From: Amarolinea aalborgensis | GTDB taxonomy: Bacteria > Chloroflexota > Anaerolineae > SSC4 > Amarolineaceae | NCBI RefSeq assembly: GCF_900491745.1 | Contig: NZ_UETR01000052.1 | Location: forward strand, 1-19,341 | Reading direction: 5' to 3' | DNA length: 19,341 nucleotides | In this document: positions 6,956 through 13,345 of the stretch, in pieces | Position numbering within the stretch: the stretch's first letter is position 1 | Layout of the letters: the number at the start of each line of letters is the position of its first letter | The notes under the pieces: model-generated | The model's input: only the letters and a program-made list of their open reading frames with translations | What the model was told of the DNA's origin: nothing | The model's database searches: none | Program-made: the position numbers and the translations under genes

Positions 6956-8974
6956 ATGCATCGTTCCTTGTCTGTCATTCTCAGCAATCTGCGACGGTGG
7001 CTAGAGCGCCAGCAGCCATCTGGCTTGGCCATCCTGAGCGCGATCGGCGTTATTTTAGGCCTCATCACGGGCGCGGGCGTGTGGTTTTTCAAGCAAATGA
7101 TCGCCTGGACACACACGGCGGCTTACGGCTGGTTGGGTGGGGCGCTCAACCCCCTCGGGCTGTGGACCATGGCGCTGCTACCAGCCCTGGGGGGGTTGCT
7201 GGTGGGATTGCTCTGGCACTACTTCGTCGGTGAGGATCGCTACCACGGCGTCTCTGGCATTATGGAGGCTGTCGCTCTAGTCGGTGGGCGCCTGGAGTAT
7301 CGCCTGGGACTGGTCAAAACCGTGGCCGCTGCGCTCTCCATCGGCGCCGGTGCGTCAGTCGGACCGGAGGACCCCTCGGTTCAGATCGGCGCCAACCTGG
7401 GATCCTTTGCTGGGCAGAAACTGCACTTCTCTGATGACTGGATTCGCACCCTGGTGGCCGCAGGCGTTGCGGCTGGGATTGCCGCGGCCTTCAATGCGCC
7501 CATCGCCGGTGTCTTTTTCGCGCTCGAAATCGTGCTGGGGGAGATCGTTGGCGGTGGACTGGGTGTGATCGTCCTGGCCGCGGTGACCTCTGCGGTCTTC
7601 ACGCAGTCCATCTCCGGCCCACAACCAGCTTTTCGCGTGCCCCAGTATGCTTTCCATTCAAGCGCCGAATTGCCGCTCTATTTGGGCCTGGGGATACTGA
7701 CCGGCCCGGTAGCGGCGCTCTATGTCGGCGCGCTCTTCACCGCCAAGGACTTCTTTCATCGTTGGCGTGCGCCGGTTTGGCTGAAGCCGGCGGCCGCAGG
7801 ACTAACGGTGGGTATCATAGGAATCTGGTTGCCGCAAGTGCTCGGCACAGGTTACGAGACCATTGACGCCATCTTCAACGGCCAGCAAATGACGGTGCTT
7901 TTGCTCGTGACGCTGCTAATAGCCAAGCTGGTAATGACCGCTGTCAGCATCGGTGGTGGCTTTCCGGGCGGCGTGTTTGCTCCGTCCCTTTTTCTGGGCG
8001 CCACGCTAGGAACCGCCTACGGCTTGGTCGCGCAGCGGCTCTTCCCGGCGCTGCTCATTGCGCCCCCAGCTTATGCCATGGTGGGCATGGCTGCCGTACT
8101 GGCTGCCGCCGTACACGCCCCCCTGACCGCCATTATTCTACTGTTCGAGATGACTCAAGACTACCGCATCATTCTGCCGGTGATGTTTGCCGTGGTGGTT
8201 GGTCTGTTCGTGGCGCAACGATTGCGTCGCGACTCTGTCTATACTCTGGGACTTGCGCGCAAGGGGCTGCGCCTACAACGGGGTCGCGACGTGGAGGTGC
8301 TGGAAGGCATCACGGTCGGCGAGGTCATGGAGACGAACATTGTCACGCTGCGCGAAACGTACCCACTCGCCACGGCAGCCGACCTTTTTGCACGGACGCG
8401 CCACCATGGACTGCCTGTCGTGAATGACGCGGGTGATCTGGTTGGTATCCTCACGGTACAGGACCTGGAACAGGCACGAAACGAAAATGATGACTCGATC
8501 TGCACGGTGGGCGATGTGTGCACGCGCGAGATGCTGGTGGCGCATCCCGAGGAAAGCATTGGTTCTGCGCTGCGGCGCATGAGCATCCGCGATGTCGGCC
8601 GCCTGCCGGTTGTGGACCCACGCAATCCACGTCTGCTGCTGGGCGTATTGCGCCGTATTGATCTGGTCCGCGCGTATGATCTGGCCCTCACGCGCCGCTC
8701 GTCGCTGCGCCATCGCGCGCATCAGGCCAAGCTTAACGCCGTTTCGGGCGAGGCGGTTTCCGTTGAGGAGATAGCAGTGGAAGCAGGGGCGGCGTGCGAT
8801 GGCCAGCGCATCCAAGACGTGCCCTGGCCACGGGATTGCGTAGTCGCCAGCCTGCGACGCGGTCGGCGCGTGCTCATCCCGCATGGCGATACGCTCCTGC
8901 AGGCGGGTGACATCCTGGTCGTCGTGGCAGAGGAGCAGACGCGCGAGGCGCTGCAACGCCTCTGCCAGGGGTAA
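6956..8974 (+). CDS. ClC-family chloride channel/transporter with CBS pair and TrkA-C-like domain
   Basis: I choose ATG 6956 (GAGGT eight bases upstream) over a TTG at 6941, giving 672 residues. Residues ~25-425 form the ClC membrane domain: HGVSGIMEAV near 97-106 (selectivity-filter region), GPEDP (136-140) with the gating glutamate Glu138, AAFNAPIAGVFFALEI ending at 192, and GGVFAPSLFLGA (338-349). The position that holds the inner proton-transfer glutamate in E. coli ClC appears to be Ile192, next to Glu191, so passive channel behaviour or unusual coupling is possible. Residues ~450-510 and ~517-575 are CBS domains, which in other proteins bind adenine nucleotides. Residues ~600-670 resemble a TrkA-C (RCK-C) domain (VPWPRDCVVASLRR, AGDILVVVA). 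It is the last gene of the ion cluster and probably balances charge during cation movement by the antiporter. Family call is firm; channel versus exchanger is open. Confidence 0.9.
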   Translation: MHRSLSVILSNLRRWLERQQPSGLAILSAIGVILGLITGAGVWFFKQMIAWTHTAAYGWLGGALNPLGLWTMALLPALGGLLVGLLWHYFVGEDRYHGVSGIMEAVALVGGRLEYRLGLVKTVAAALSIGAGASVGPEDPSVQIGANLGSFAGQKLHFSDDWIRTLVAAGVAAGIAAAFNAPIAGVFFALEIVLGEIVGGGLGVIVLAAVTSAVFTQSISGPQPAFRVPQYAFHSSAELPLYLGLGILTGPVAALYVGALFTAKDFFHRWRAPVWLKPAAAGLTVGIIGIWLPQVLGTGYETIDAIFNGQQMTVLLLVTLLIAKLVMTAVSIGGGFPGGVFAPSLFLGATLGTAYGLVAQRLFPALLIAPPAYAMVGMAAVLAAAVHAPLTAIILLFEMTQDYRIILPVMFAVVVGLFVAQRLRRDSVYTLGLARKGLRLQRGRDVEVLEGITVGEVMETNIVTLRETYPLATAADLFARTRHHGLPVVNDAGDLVGILTVQDLEQARNENDDSICTVGDVCTREMLVAHPEESIGSALRRMSIRDVGRLPVVDPRNPRLLLGVLRRIDLVRAYDLALTRRSSLRHRAHQAKLNAVSGEAVSVEEIAVEAGAACDGQRIQDVPWPRDCVVASLRRGRRVLIPHGDTLLQAGDILVVVAEEQTREALQRLCQG

Positions 8975-9060
8975 TTTGCCCTGCGTGCGAGCTAAGCTGT
9001 GGCGCGTGATAGGGGCGCGGGAACCATCCCGCACTGGCTTACGTCTCGATGGCGCACTCG

Positions 9061-9070
9061 AAAGGAGGTG
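9061..9070 (+). promoter_or_regulatory. Very strong ribosome binding site of the serpin gene
   Basis: AAAGGAGGTG lies five bases before ATG 9076. It is nearly a full anti-16S match and fixes the start at 9076 rather than the ATG at 9049. The gap 8975-9075 also holds a 6-bp hairpin with a 4-base loop (9017-9032) and no T-tract. Confidence 0.75.
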
Positions 9071-9075
9071 CTGCT

Positions 9076-10353
9076 ATGAACTACCGTCTAGCCAGGCGCT
9101 TCTGGCTTACAACCTGTCTGTTCATCCTGCTCGCCCAACTCGTGACCGGCTGTGAACCGGCGTCAGTGAGGGCGCAACCCGAACCACCCCCGGCGCCTGC
9201 CACCCCCGCCCCGGCGGAAGACTTGGCCCAGCTCGCGGCCGGGCAAAATAGGTTCGCGACCGACCTGTATCAGCGGCTGCGTGACACCCCGGGCAATCTT
9301 TTCTTTTCCCCCTACAGCCTGGCCACGGCGCTGACGATGACCTATGCCGGCGCACGCGGCAACACCCAGGCCCAAATGGCGCAGGTGCTGCACATCACGC
9401 TGCCGGATGCCAGGCAGCATGCAGCCGCGGCCACCCTGAACTGGGCGCTCTACCCCGCGCAGCAAAGCAGCGCGCGGCTCAACACGGCCAATGCCCTGTG
9501 GGCCCAACTCGACCTGCCGCTGCAAGCAGACTTTGTGGCCCTGATGAAGCAGCACTACGGCGCCGGCGTCAAGCCGACCGACTTCAAGCAGGCGCCGGAA
9601 GCCGCGCGCGTGGCCGTCAACGATTGGGCGAGTTTCCAAACCGCCGGCAAGATCACGGACCTGGTTCCGCCCGGTATGATCAGCGCGGACACCCGATTGG
9701 TGCTGGCGAATGCCATCTACTTCAAGGCGGATTGGCTTCTGCCGTTCGACAAGGCGCTCACGCGAGACGAGCCGTTCATCCGCCTGGACGGCAGCGAACG
9801 CCGCGTCCCCATGATGTTCATGCAAAAACCTGCCGATCTCGCCTACGGCGCCGGCGACGGCTACCAGGCTGTTACCCTGCAGTACACGGATACGTTGATT
9901 GCCATGACGGTCATCGTGCCGGACCGCGGGCGCCTGGAGACTGTCGAAGCGGGTCTGAGCGCGGACTGGCTGCGCAGCAGCATGGGTTCCATGACCTCAC
10001 GCAAGGTCGCGCTGGGCCTGCCCAAATTCCGCTTTGGCTCGACCTTCTCTGTCGCGGATGTGCTGGGCGAGCTGGGCATGCCCGACGCCGTCACGCCTGG
10101 CAAGGCTGATTTTTCCGGCATGGACGGCGCGCGCGATCTCTCCATCGGCGCGGTGCTGCACAAGGCCGTGGTGGAGGTGGATGAGAAGGGCACCGTGGCG
10201 GCCGCCGCCTCGGCCGTGGAGATGAGGCTGACCTCGATTCAAGTAGAGGAGGAGCCGATCCACCTCACCGTTGACCGCCCCTTCCTGGTGGTGATCCACG
10301 ACCGACAGACCGGCGCGATCCTCTTCCTGGGCCGCGTGGTGGACCCGGCTTAA
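9076..10353 (+). CDS. Serpin lipoprotein, inhibitory type
   Basis: This 425-residue protein starts with a lipoprotein signal (MNYRLARRFW, hydrophobic core, lipobox VTGC, Cys26) and a short Pro/Ala-rich spacer, so it is probably anchored on the cell surface. A full-length serpin fold follows: NLFFSPYSLATALTMTYAGARG early, ANAIYFKADW in the middle, and VDRPFLVVIHDRQTGAILFLGRVVDP at the end. The reactive-loop hinge EKGTVAAAASA (from ~370) keeps the Gly, Thr and small-residue run needed for loop insertion, so it should act as a suicide inhibitor of proteases. Counting 17 residues from the hinge glutamate gives Thr386-Ser387 as a tentative P1-P1'. The stretch from there to the DRPF motif is about five residues longer than in alpha-1-antitrypsin, so the scissile bond is uncertain. 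It appears monocistronic; a long hairpin follows its stop. It may protect the cell from its own or foreign proteases. Confidence 0.93.
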   Translation: MNYRLARRFWLTTCLFILLAQLVTGCEPASVRAQPEPPPAPATPAPAEDLAQLAAGQNRFATDLYQRLRDTPGNLFFSPYSLATALTMTYAGARGNTQAQMAQVLHITLPDARQHAAAATLNWALYPAQQSSARLNTANALWAQLDLPLQADFVALMKQHYGAGVKPTDFKQAPEAARVAVNDWASFQTAGKITDLVPPGMISADTRLVLANAIYFKADWLLPFDKALTRDEPFIRLDGSERRVPMMFMQKPADLAYGAGDGYQAVTLQYTDTLIAMTVIVPDRGRLETVEAGLSADWLRSSMGSMTSRKVALGLPKFRFGSTFSVADVLGELGMPDAVTPGKADFSGMDGARDLSIGAVLHKAVVEVDEKGTVAAAASAVEMRLTSIQVEEEPIHLTVDRPFLVVIHDRQTGAILFLGRVVDPA

Positions 10354-10365
10354 AATTTCAGCAAC

Positions 10366-10427
10366 GTCCCCGGCGCGGGCCGCATGAAAGCGCATCGAAC
10401 GGCGCTTTCGTGGGGCGTGCCGGGGAC
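10366..10427 (+). other. Long imperfect hairpin just after the serpin stop
   Basis: GTCCCCGGC (10366-10374) pairs perfectly with GCCGGGGAC (10419-10427). Inside it, CATGAAAGCGC pairs with GCGCTTTCGTG with one G-T pair. The hairpin starts 12 bases after the TAA. No T-run follows, so a classical intrinsic terminator is doubtful; it could be a factor-assisted terminator, an mRNA 3' stabiliser or a REP-like repeat. Confidence 0.5.
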
Positions 10428-10478
10428 GGGGTTTCCGGTGAACGGCGGTTCCGAGGCACGATATACCTTCATCTCTGA

Positions 10479-10643
10479 TCGCTTGTAGAAGCTGCCAGCC
10501 CAACGCCCCTGACGCCGGGCGTCAACGCAAAGGAAGCCCTGACTGTCGAGCAATGGACTGCCCTGCAACAGTACACGCGGCTGGGCGCGCAGGTACAAAA
10601 ACTCGACCGCCTACGCCAGCGGGCAAAACACCAAGAAGCGTGA
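10479..10643 (+). pseudogene. C-terminal remnant of an unidentified gene
   Basis: The frame ending at TGA 10641-10643 is open back to a stop at 10476 and has no ATG, GTG or TTG start. Its 54 residues look protein-like, especially the helical end with LTVEQWTALQQYTRLGAQVQ followed by a basic KLDRLRQRAKHQEA tail. The simplest reading is the 3' end of a gene whose front was lost when the region was rearranged. A terminator-like hairpin follows 10 bases later, which fits a former gene end. I cannot name the family. Confidence 0.4.
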
Positions 10644-10650
10644 CAGACAA

Positions 10651-10680
10651 GAAGCCGGATGCAAGATACATCCGGCCTTC
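10651..10680 (+). terminator. Terminator-like hairpin after the gene remnant
   Basis: GCCGGATG (10654-10661) and CATCCGGC (10669-10676) form a perfect 8-bp stem with a 7-base loop. GAA before and TTC after can extend it past a bulge. The tail CTTCCT is only weakly T-rich. It separates the remnant from the promoter at 10713 and may insulate the AT-rich operon from serpin transcription. Confidence 0.45.
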
Positions 10681-10712
10681 CTACGACGGCTCTATGGGCC
10701 GCCGCAGGCGAT

Positions 10713-10741
10713 TTGACAAATCTGCAGACGCCCTCAATAAT
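10713..10741 (+). promoter_or_regulatory. Consensus-like sigma-70 promoter of the kinase/radical SAM/Gre-like operon
   Basis: A perfect TTGACA (10713-10718) is followed after 17 bases by AATAAT (10736-10741), a 5/6 match to the -10. A start near 10748 leaves a leader of about 113 bases before ATG 10861. It is the best promoter in the window by consensus, so basal expression could be substantial. Confidence 0.65.
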
Positions 10742-10747
10742 ACAGAC

Positions 10748-10860
10748 AGATGAGTGCATATCAGCGTGCCCCCCCGAATCCCGCCGCATAGCGCATATTT
10801 CGCTCCAATTCGGAGCGTGCATGCCTATGTTCCACGTCACACCCATGCAATGGGGAGAAT
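10748..10860 (+). promoter_or_regulatory. Leader of the three-gene operon with a small hairpin
   Basis: The predicted leader contains CGCTCC (10801-10806) pairing with GGAGCG (10812-10817) across a 5-base loop. GGGGAG just before ATG 10861 is the likely ribosome binding site. I recognise no riboswitch class here. The stem does not reach the ribosome binding site. Confidence 0.3.
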
Positions 10861-11493
10861 ATGCTCACCAATACAAGCCAGTATCAATTCATCGTCATAG
10901 AAGGCATTGACGGAGTTGGCAAAACAACTACCGCCAAGCGGCTCAGTGACCGTTTGCCAGCGCATTATTACAAACTACCGCCAGCGTTGCTTGAGCATTG
11001 CCACCTTGTTGGAGATGAATACAACACGCAATCCTTGAGAACCTTCATTGATGAACTCGCTTTCACTTTGCCGCACGCACGATTTCTGTTCTACCTTCTT
11101 GGGCTGGTGAAAGCCACTCAGGAAATTCAAGATTTACTTCTCAGCGGGCATGTAGTCGCAGATCGCTACCTATCCTCCACTTTAGCCCATCATTGGGCAA
11201 TTGACCCAAATCTCAAAAAGGCAGATTTGAGTTGGCTTTCTATCCTGAAACCAGACCTTGAATTTTTGCTAGTTATACATGACAGAAAAGAACATGAAAG
11301 AAGGATTTCAGAGCGCACAGGTGTGCGGTCAGATTTCCTTTTAGAAAGTGATCGAGATTATCTATTTCAGGTTCAAGAACAATTCATAGAACTTAATCTA
11401 ATTCAGGTAGATGTCAGCCATCGCTCTGTGGAAATCATAGTTGACGAGTTGGTAAAGCAGGTAAAAAGCAATGGAACCCAAAGATTTTTATAA
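10861..11493 (+). CDS. Thymidylate-kinase-like P-loop nucleotide kinase
   Basis: The 210-residue product matches the dTMP kinase family in length and order. Its P-loop GIDGVGKTT (15-23) follows the strand FIVIE. VVADRYLSSTLAHH (98-111) gives the DRY motif that positions the nucleotide monophosphate. KPDLEFLLVIHD (130-141) is the core strand. HERRISERTGVRSDFLLES (145-163) looks like a basic lid, and YLFQVQEQF with the final helix completes the fold. It would transfer phosphate from ATP to a nucleoside monophosphate; the substrate need not be dTMP. It is first in the AT-rich operon and overlaps the radical SAM gene by 23 bp, so the two products probably share a pathway. A housekeeping Tmk is less likely given the context and the foreign composition. 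GGGGAG precedes the ATG. Confidence 0.85.
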   Translation: MLTNTSQYQFIVIEGIDGVGKTTTAKRLSDRLPAHYYKLPPALLEHCHLVGDEYNTQSLRTFIDELAFTLPHARFLFYLLGLVKATQEIQDLLLSGHVVADRYLSSTLAHHWAIDPNLKKADLSWLSILKPDLEFLLVIHDRKEHERRISERTGVRSDFLLESDRDYLFQVQEQFIELNLIQVDVSHRSVEIIVDELVKQVKSNGTQRFL

Positions 11494-12481
11494 CACGCTC
11501 TTTCAGAAAACAGCCAATTCGGTTTCAATTCCTTTAAGGACATTGCGTTTAAAAGTAACTGATAGATGCGCTTGGAATTGCTGGTTTTGCCACAATGAAG
11601 GTTCAGGAGAGCGTAATCCTCAAGAAGTGGGAGATGTAGAGTGGAATGAAGAATTAGCCAAAGTTCTTACTACGCTTAAGAAGGATTTAAGCATCAATGA
11701 AATACACCTAACTGGCGGTGAGCCAACTGCTCATCCTGCTTTGCCTATGCTAATTTACAGCATGAAACAAGCCGGGTTTCATGTGACGGCGACAAGTATA
11801 GGCTGTCCGAAAGAACGACTGAAGGTTCTAATTGAAAGTGGTTTGGACAGGCTTAATTTTAGTTTTCACGCATTAGACGCGGAAGTTTTGCGTTCGACGC
11901 AAACAAATCATTCTTTAGCATGGTCTGAAAAGCAACTCAATCAACAACTTGAAGCCATCAGTTTAGCAAAGGAGTTAGGAGCAGAAGTAAAATTAAATAC
12001 TGTCTGCTCGAGTTCTAAAGATTACCCTAGAGTTCTAGCGGTCATTGAGTGGGCACGGGTGAACCAAATCCCGCTACGATTATTGCCTGAACTTGGGAAC
12101 GCTCAACAATCTATTCGGGCAATAATTGCGCTCTGCAACCAAATCGGAGCGATTGAGATTAGTCGTCGCTATACTAATGGGAGTTCAAATTCGACGATAT
12201 TTTTTCGTCTCCCTAATGGTTATACTCTTGGATTTAAGTTCATTCATGAAGTGTATTTGAGCCAAACTATGTGCTTGGGTTGCCCGATAAAGCAAAAGAA
12301 CCAATGCACGGAGAAATTTTACGGGATTAGACTTGAAAAAAGGCTTGCCAATGAGAAATGGCGTTTATTTATACGCCTTTGCCTACATCGCACGGAAACG
12401 GACTCTTATTTAGCACCCGATGAATTTCTCGGAAGTAAGCAATACGCTGAAATTCAGCGGCTCGTAACACAGACGGGATAA
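11471..12481 (+). CDS. MoaA-like radical SAM enzyme with second cysteine set
   Basis: This 336-residue enzyme has a partial TIM-barrel radical SAM domain. LRLKVTDRCAWNCWFC (25-40) carries the CxxxCxxC set Cys33/Cys37/Cys40 for the SAM-binding [4Fe-4S] cluster. LTGGEP (80-85) is the SAM-binding GGEP motif, and RLNFSFHAL (127-135) and VKLNTV (173-178) fit later barrel strands. Near the C-terminus Cys268, Cys271 and Cys279 (MCLGCPIKQKNQC), then FYGIRL and Cys304, resemble the place where MoaA binds its second cluster and GTP. So an auxiliary Fe-S cluster and a nucleotide-like substrate are plausible. MoaA itself is unlikely: there is no GG C-terminus and no other molybdopterin gene here. Genetic coupling to the kinase (23-bp overlap) supports nucleotide modification. 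Viperin also has CxxxCxxC and nucleotide kinases beside some bacterial forms, but this sequence reads closer to MoaA. Product unknown. Confidence 0.85.
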   Translation: MEPKDFYNTLFQKTANSVSIPLRTLRLKVTDRCAWNCWFCHNEGSGERNPQEVGDVEWNEELAKVLTTLKKDLSINEIHLTGGEPTAHPALPMLIYSMKQAGFHVTATSIGCPKERLKVLIESGLDRLNFSFHALDAEVLRSTQTNHSLAWSEKQLNQQLEAISLAKELGAEVKLNTVCSSSKDYPRVLAVIEWARVNQIPLRLLPELGNAQQSIRAIIALCNQIGAIEISRRYTNGSSNSTIFFRLPNGYTLGFKFIHEVYLSQTMCLGCPIKQKNQCTEKFYGIRLEKRLANEKWRLFIRLCLHRTETDSYLAPDEFLGSKQYAEIQRLVTQTG

Positions 12482-12514
12482 TCATTCACCGACATTTTCA
12501 ATGGAGGTAAAGGC

Positions 12515-13027
12515 ATGGATGCTGATATTAACGAATTGCTCGAAAGAAGGAAGAAACTCAAAGCATCTCTCATTGTCGCCGAAGAAACCCGCAACCAGAT
12601 GGAAGGGAAAATGCAATCTCGATATGATACGCAGAAGGAAGAATGGGCTTTACAATGCGATATCTACGAGAACCAGATTGAGCAAATAGATAAACTGCTG
12701 GCTAAACTTCAAAAATTGAAGGATACGCCAACTGAGCCGACTCAAGACACCGTTATTCTTGGCTCACAAGTGGAACTCCGGATTGATGACGACGATCCAG
12801 TGACTTATATTCTGCTTGACGAAAGTGGTGGGTATAAATTGAAAGGCATATCCACTCTATCTACAAAGTCGCCTATCGGAAAAGCAATTCTAGGTATTAA
12901 GGCAGGTGAAACAATTTTCGTGGCTGTTCGCGGCATCAAGACAATGGTTCAGATTATTAGTTTGGCAACAGTAATCAAGGAAGATGAAAATGCGCTCACT
13001 GTGCCAATGACGGCTGAGACAGATTAA
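12515..13027 (+). CDS. GreA/GreB-like RNA polymerase-binding protein
   Basis: The 170-residue product has a Gre architecture. Residues ~4-68 are a charged helical hairpin rich in Lys/Glu/Gln (LLERRKKLKASL to QIEQIDKLLAKLQKL). Residues ~79-152 match the Gre C-terminal FKBP-like domain: VILGSQVELRIDDDDPVTYIL, SPIGKAILGIKAGETIFVAV (119-138), then VQIISL. Gre factors enter the RNA polymerase secondary channel and stimulate cleavage of backtracked RNA through acidic residues at the coiled-coil tip. The GDLKENAEY tip of GreA is not present; Asp38 and Glu42/Glu43 (YDTQKEEW) near the middle of the coil might replace it. It may therefore be a Gre-like anti-cleavage or rescue factor rather than a standard GreA. 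GGAGGT six bases before ATG 12515 is strong, and the gene follows the radical SAM gene by 33 bp. Confidence 0.8.
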   Translation: MDADINELLERRKKLKASLIVAEETRNQMEGKMQSRYDTQKEEWALQCDIYENQIEQIDKLLAKLQKLKDTPTEPTQDTVILGSQVELRIDDDDPVTYILLDESGGYKLKGISTLSTKSPIGKAILGIKAGETIFVAVRGIKTMVQIISLATVIKEDENALTVPMTAETD

Positions 13028-13040
13028 AGGCCAAATTCAT

Positions 13041-13069
13041 TGTACAATTCAGAGAATGAGAGTTGTACA
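13041..13069. repeat. Short inverted repeat at the edge of the IS remnant
   Basis: TGTACAATTC (13041-13050) and GAGTTGTACA (13060-13069) are inverted with one mismatch around a 9-base loop. The repeat begins 14 bases after the Gre-like stop and ends at the first base of the OrfA remnant's start codon. It could be the old IS left end, a regulatory palindrome of the IS, or a transcript-end hairpin for the operon. Confidence 0.4.
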
Positions 13070-13296
13070 TGTAAGACGCCAAGACCGTTCAACCGAGCAA
13101 TGACGGCCCATCAGAGGCCACCATCTTCAGCACGGCGAACCGGGAAGTGCTTCCGAAAGCCGAATGGCGGCGGTTCACCGCGGAATTCAAGTTGCGCATT
13201 TTAGCCGAAGCCGTCAGTTGCACGAAGCCTGGCGAAATCGGTGTGCTGCTGCGGAGCGAAGAGTTGTATCGGTCGCACCTGGACAAGTGGCGTTAG
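13069..13296 (+). pseudogene. Broken IS3-family OrfA (HTH transposase subunit)
   Basis: From ATG 13069 the second codon is TAA. From 13075 the frame is open for 73 residues to TAG 13294-13296. The peptide contains EATIFSTANREVLPKAEWRR and then RRFTAEFKLRILAEA, an acidic/Gly turn (KPGEIGVLLR) and EELYRSHLDKWR. That is the N-terminal helix-turn-helix part of IS3-family OrfA proteins, which bind the IS ends. The usual leucine-zipper tail and OrfB are absent. The early stop and the missing remainder make it a dead fragment. Codons are GC-rich, unlike the adjacent operon, so it probably represents a separate insertion event. Confidence 0.75.
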
Positions 13297-13345
13297 CCCA
13301 AACGCCAATCAAGAAACCCTGAGAGAACCTACCCCCAGGGCTTTT

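Larger units (their letters stand above)
10681..13345. mobile_element. AT-rich, probably acquired three-gene island
   Basis: From the promoter at 10713 to the end of the Gre-like gene at 13027, codons favour A/T at third positions and the DNA is clearly AT-rich. The serpin on the left and the AAA ATPase on the right are GC-rich. The block carries its own promoter and one compact operon. It is bordered by a gene remnant (10479-10643) on the left and a broken IS3-type OrfA and truncated HNH gene on the right. I found no att-like repeats or integrase, so the insertion mechanism is unknown. Boundaries are approximate. Confidence 0.5.

Noticed and set aside
9017..9032. 6-bp hairpin GCGGGA/TCCCGC between the ClC and serpin genes
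   Set aside because: No T-tract follows, and such short GC stems are frequent in this GC-rich DNA.
11471..12481. Calling the radical SAM gene a prokaryotic viperin
   Set aside because: It shares CxxxCxxC and a kinase neighbour, but the motif surroundings (TDRCAWNCWFC, TGGEP) and the C-terminal cysteine set look more like MoaA-type enzymes. A tree would be needed to decide.
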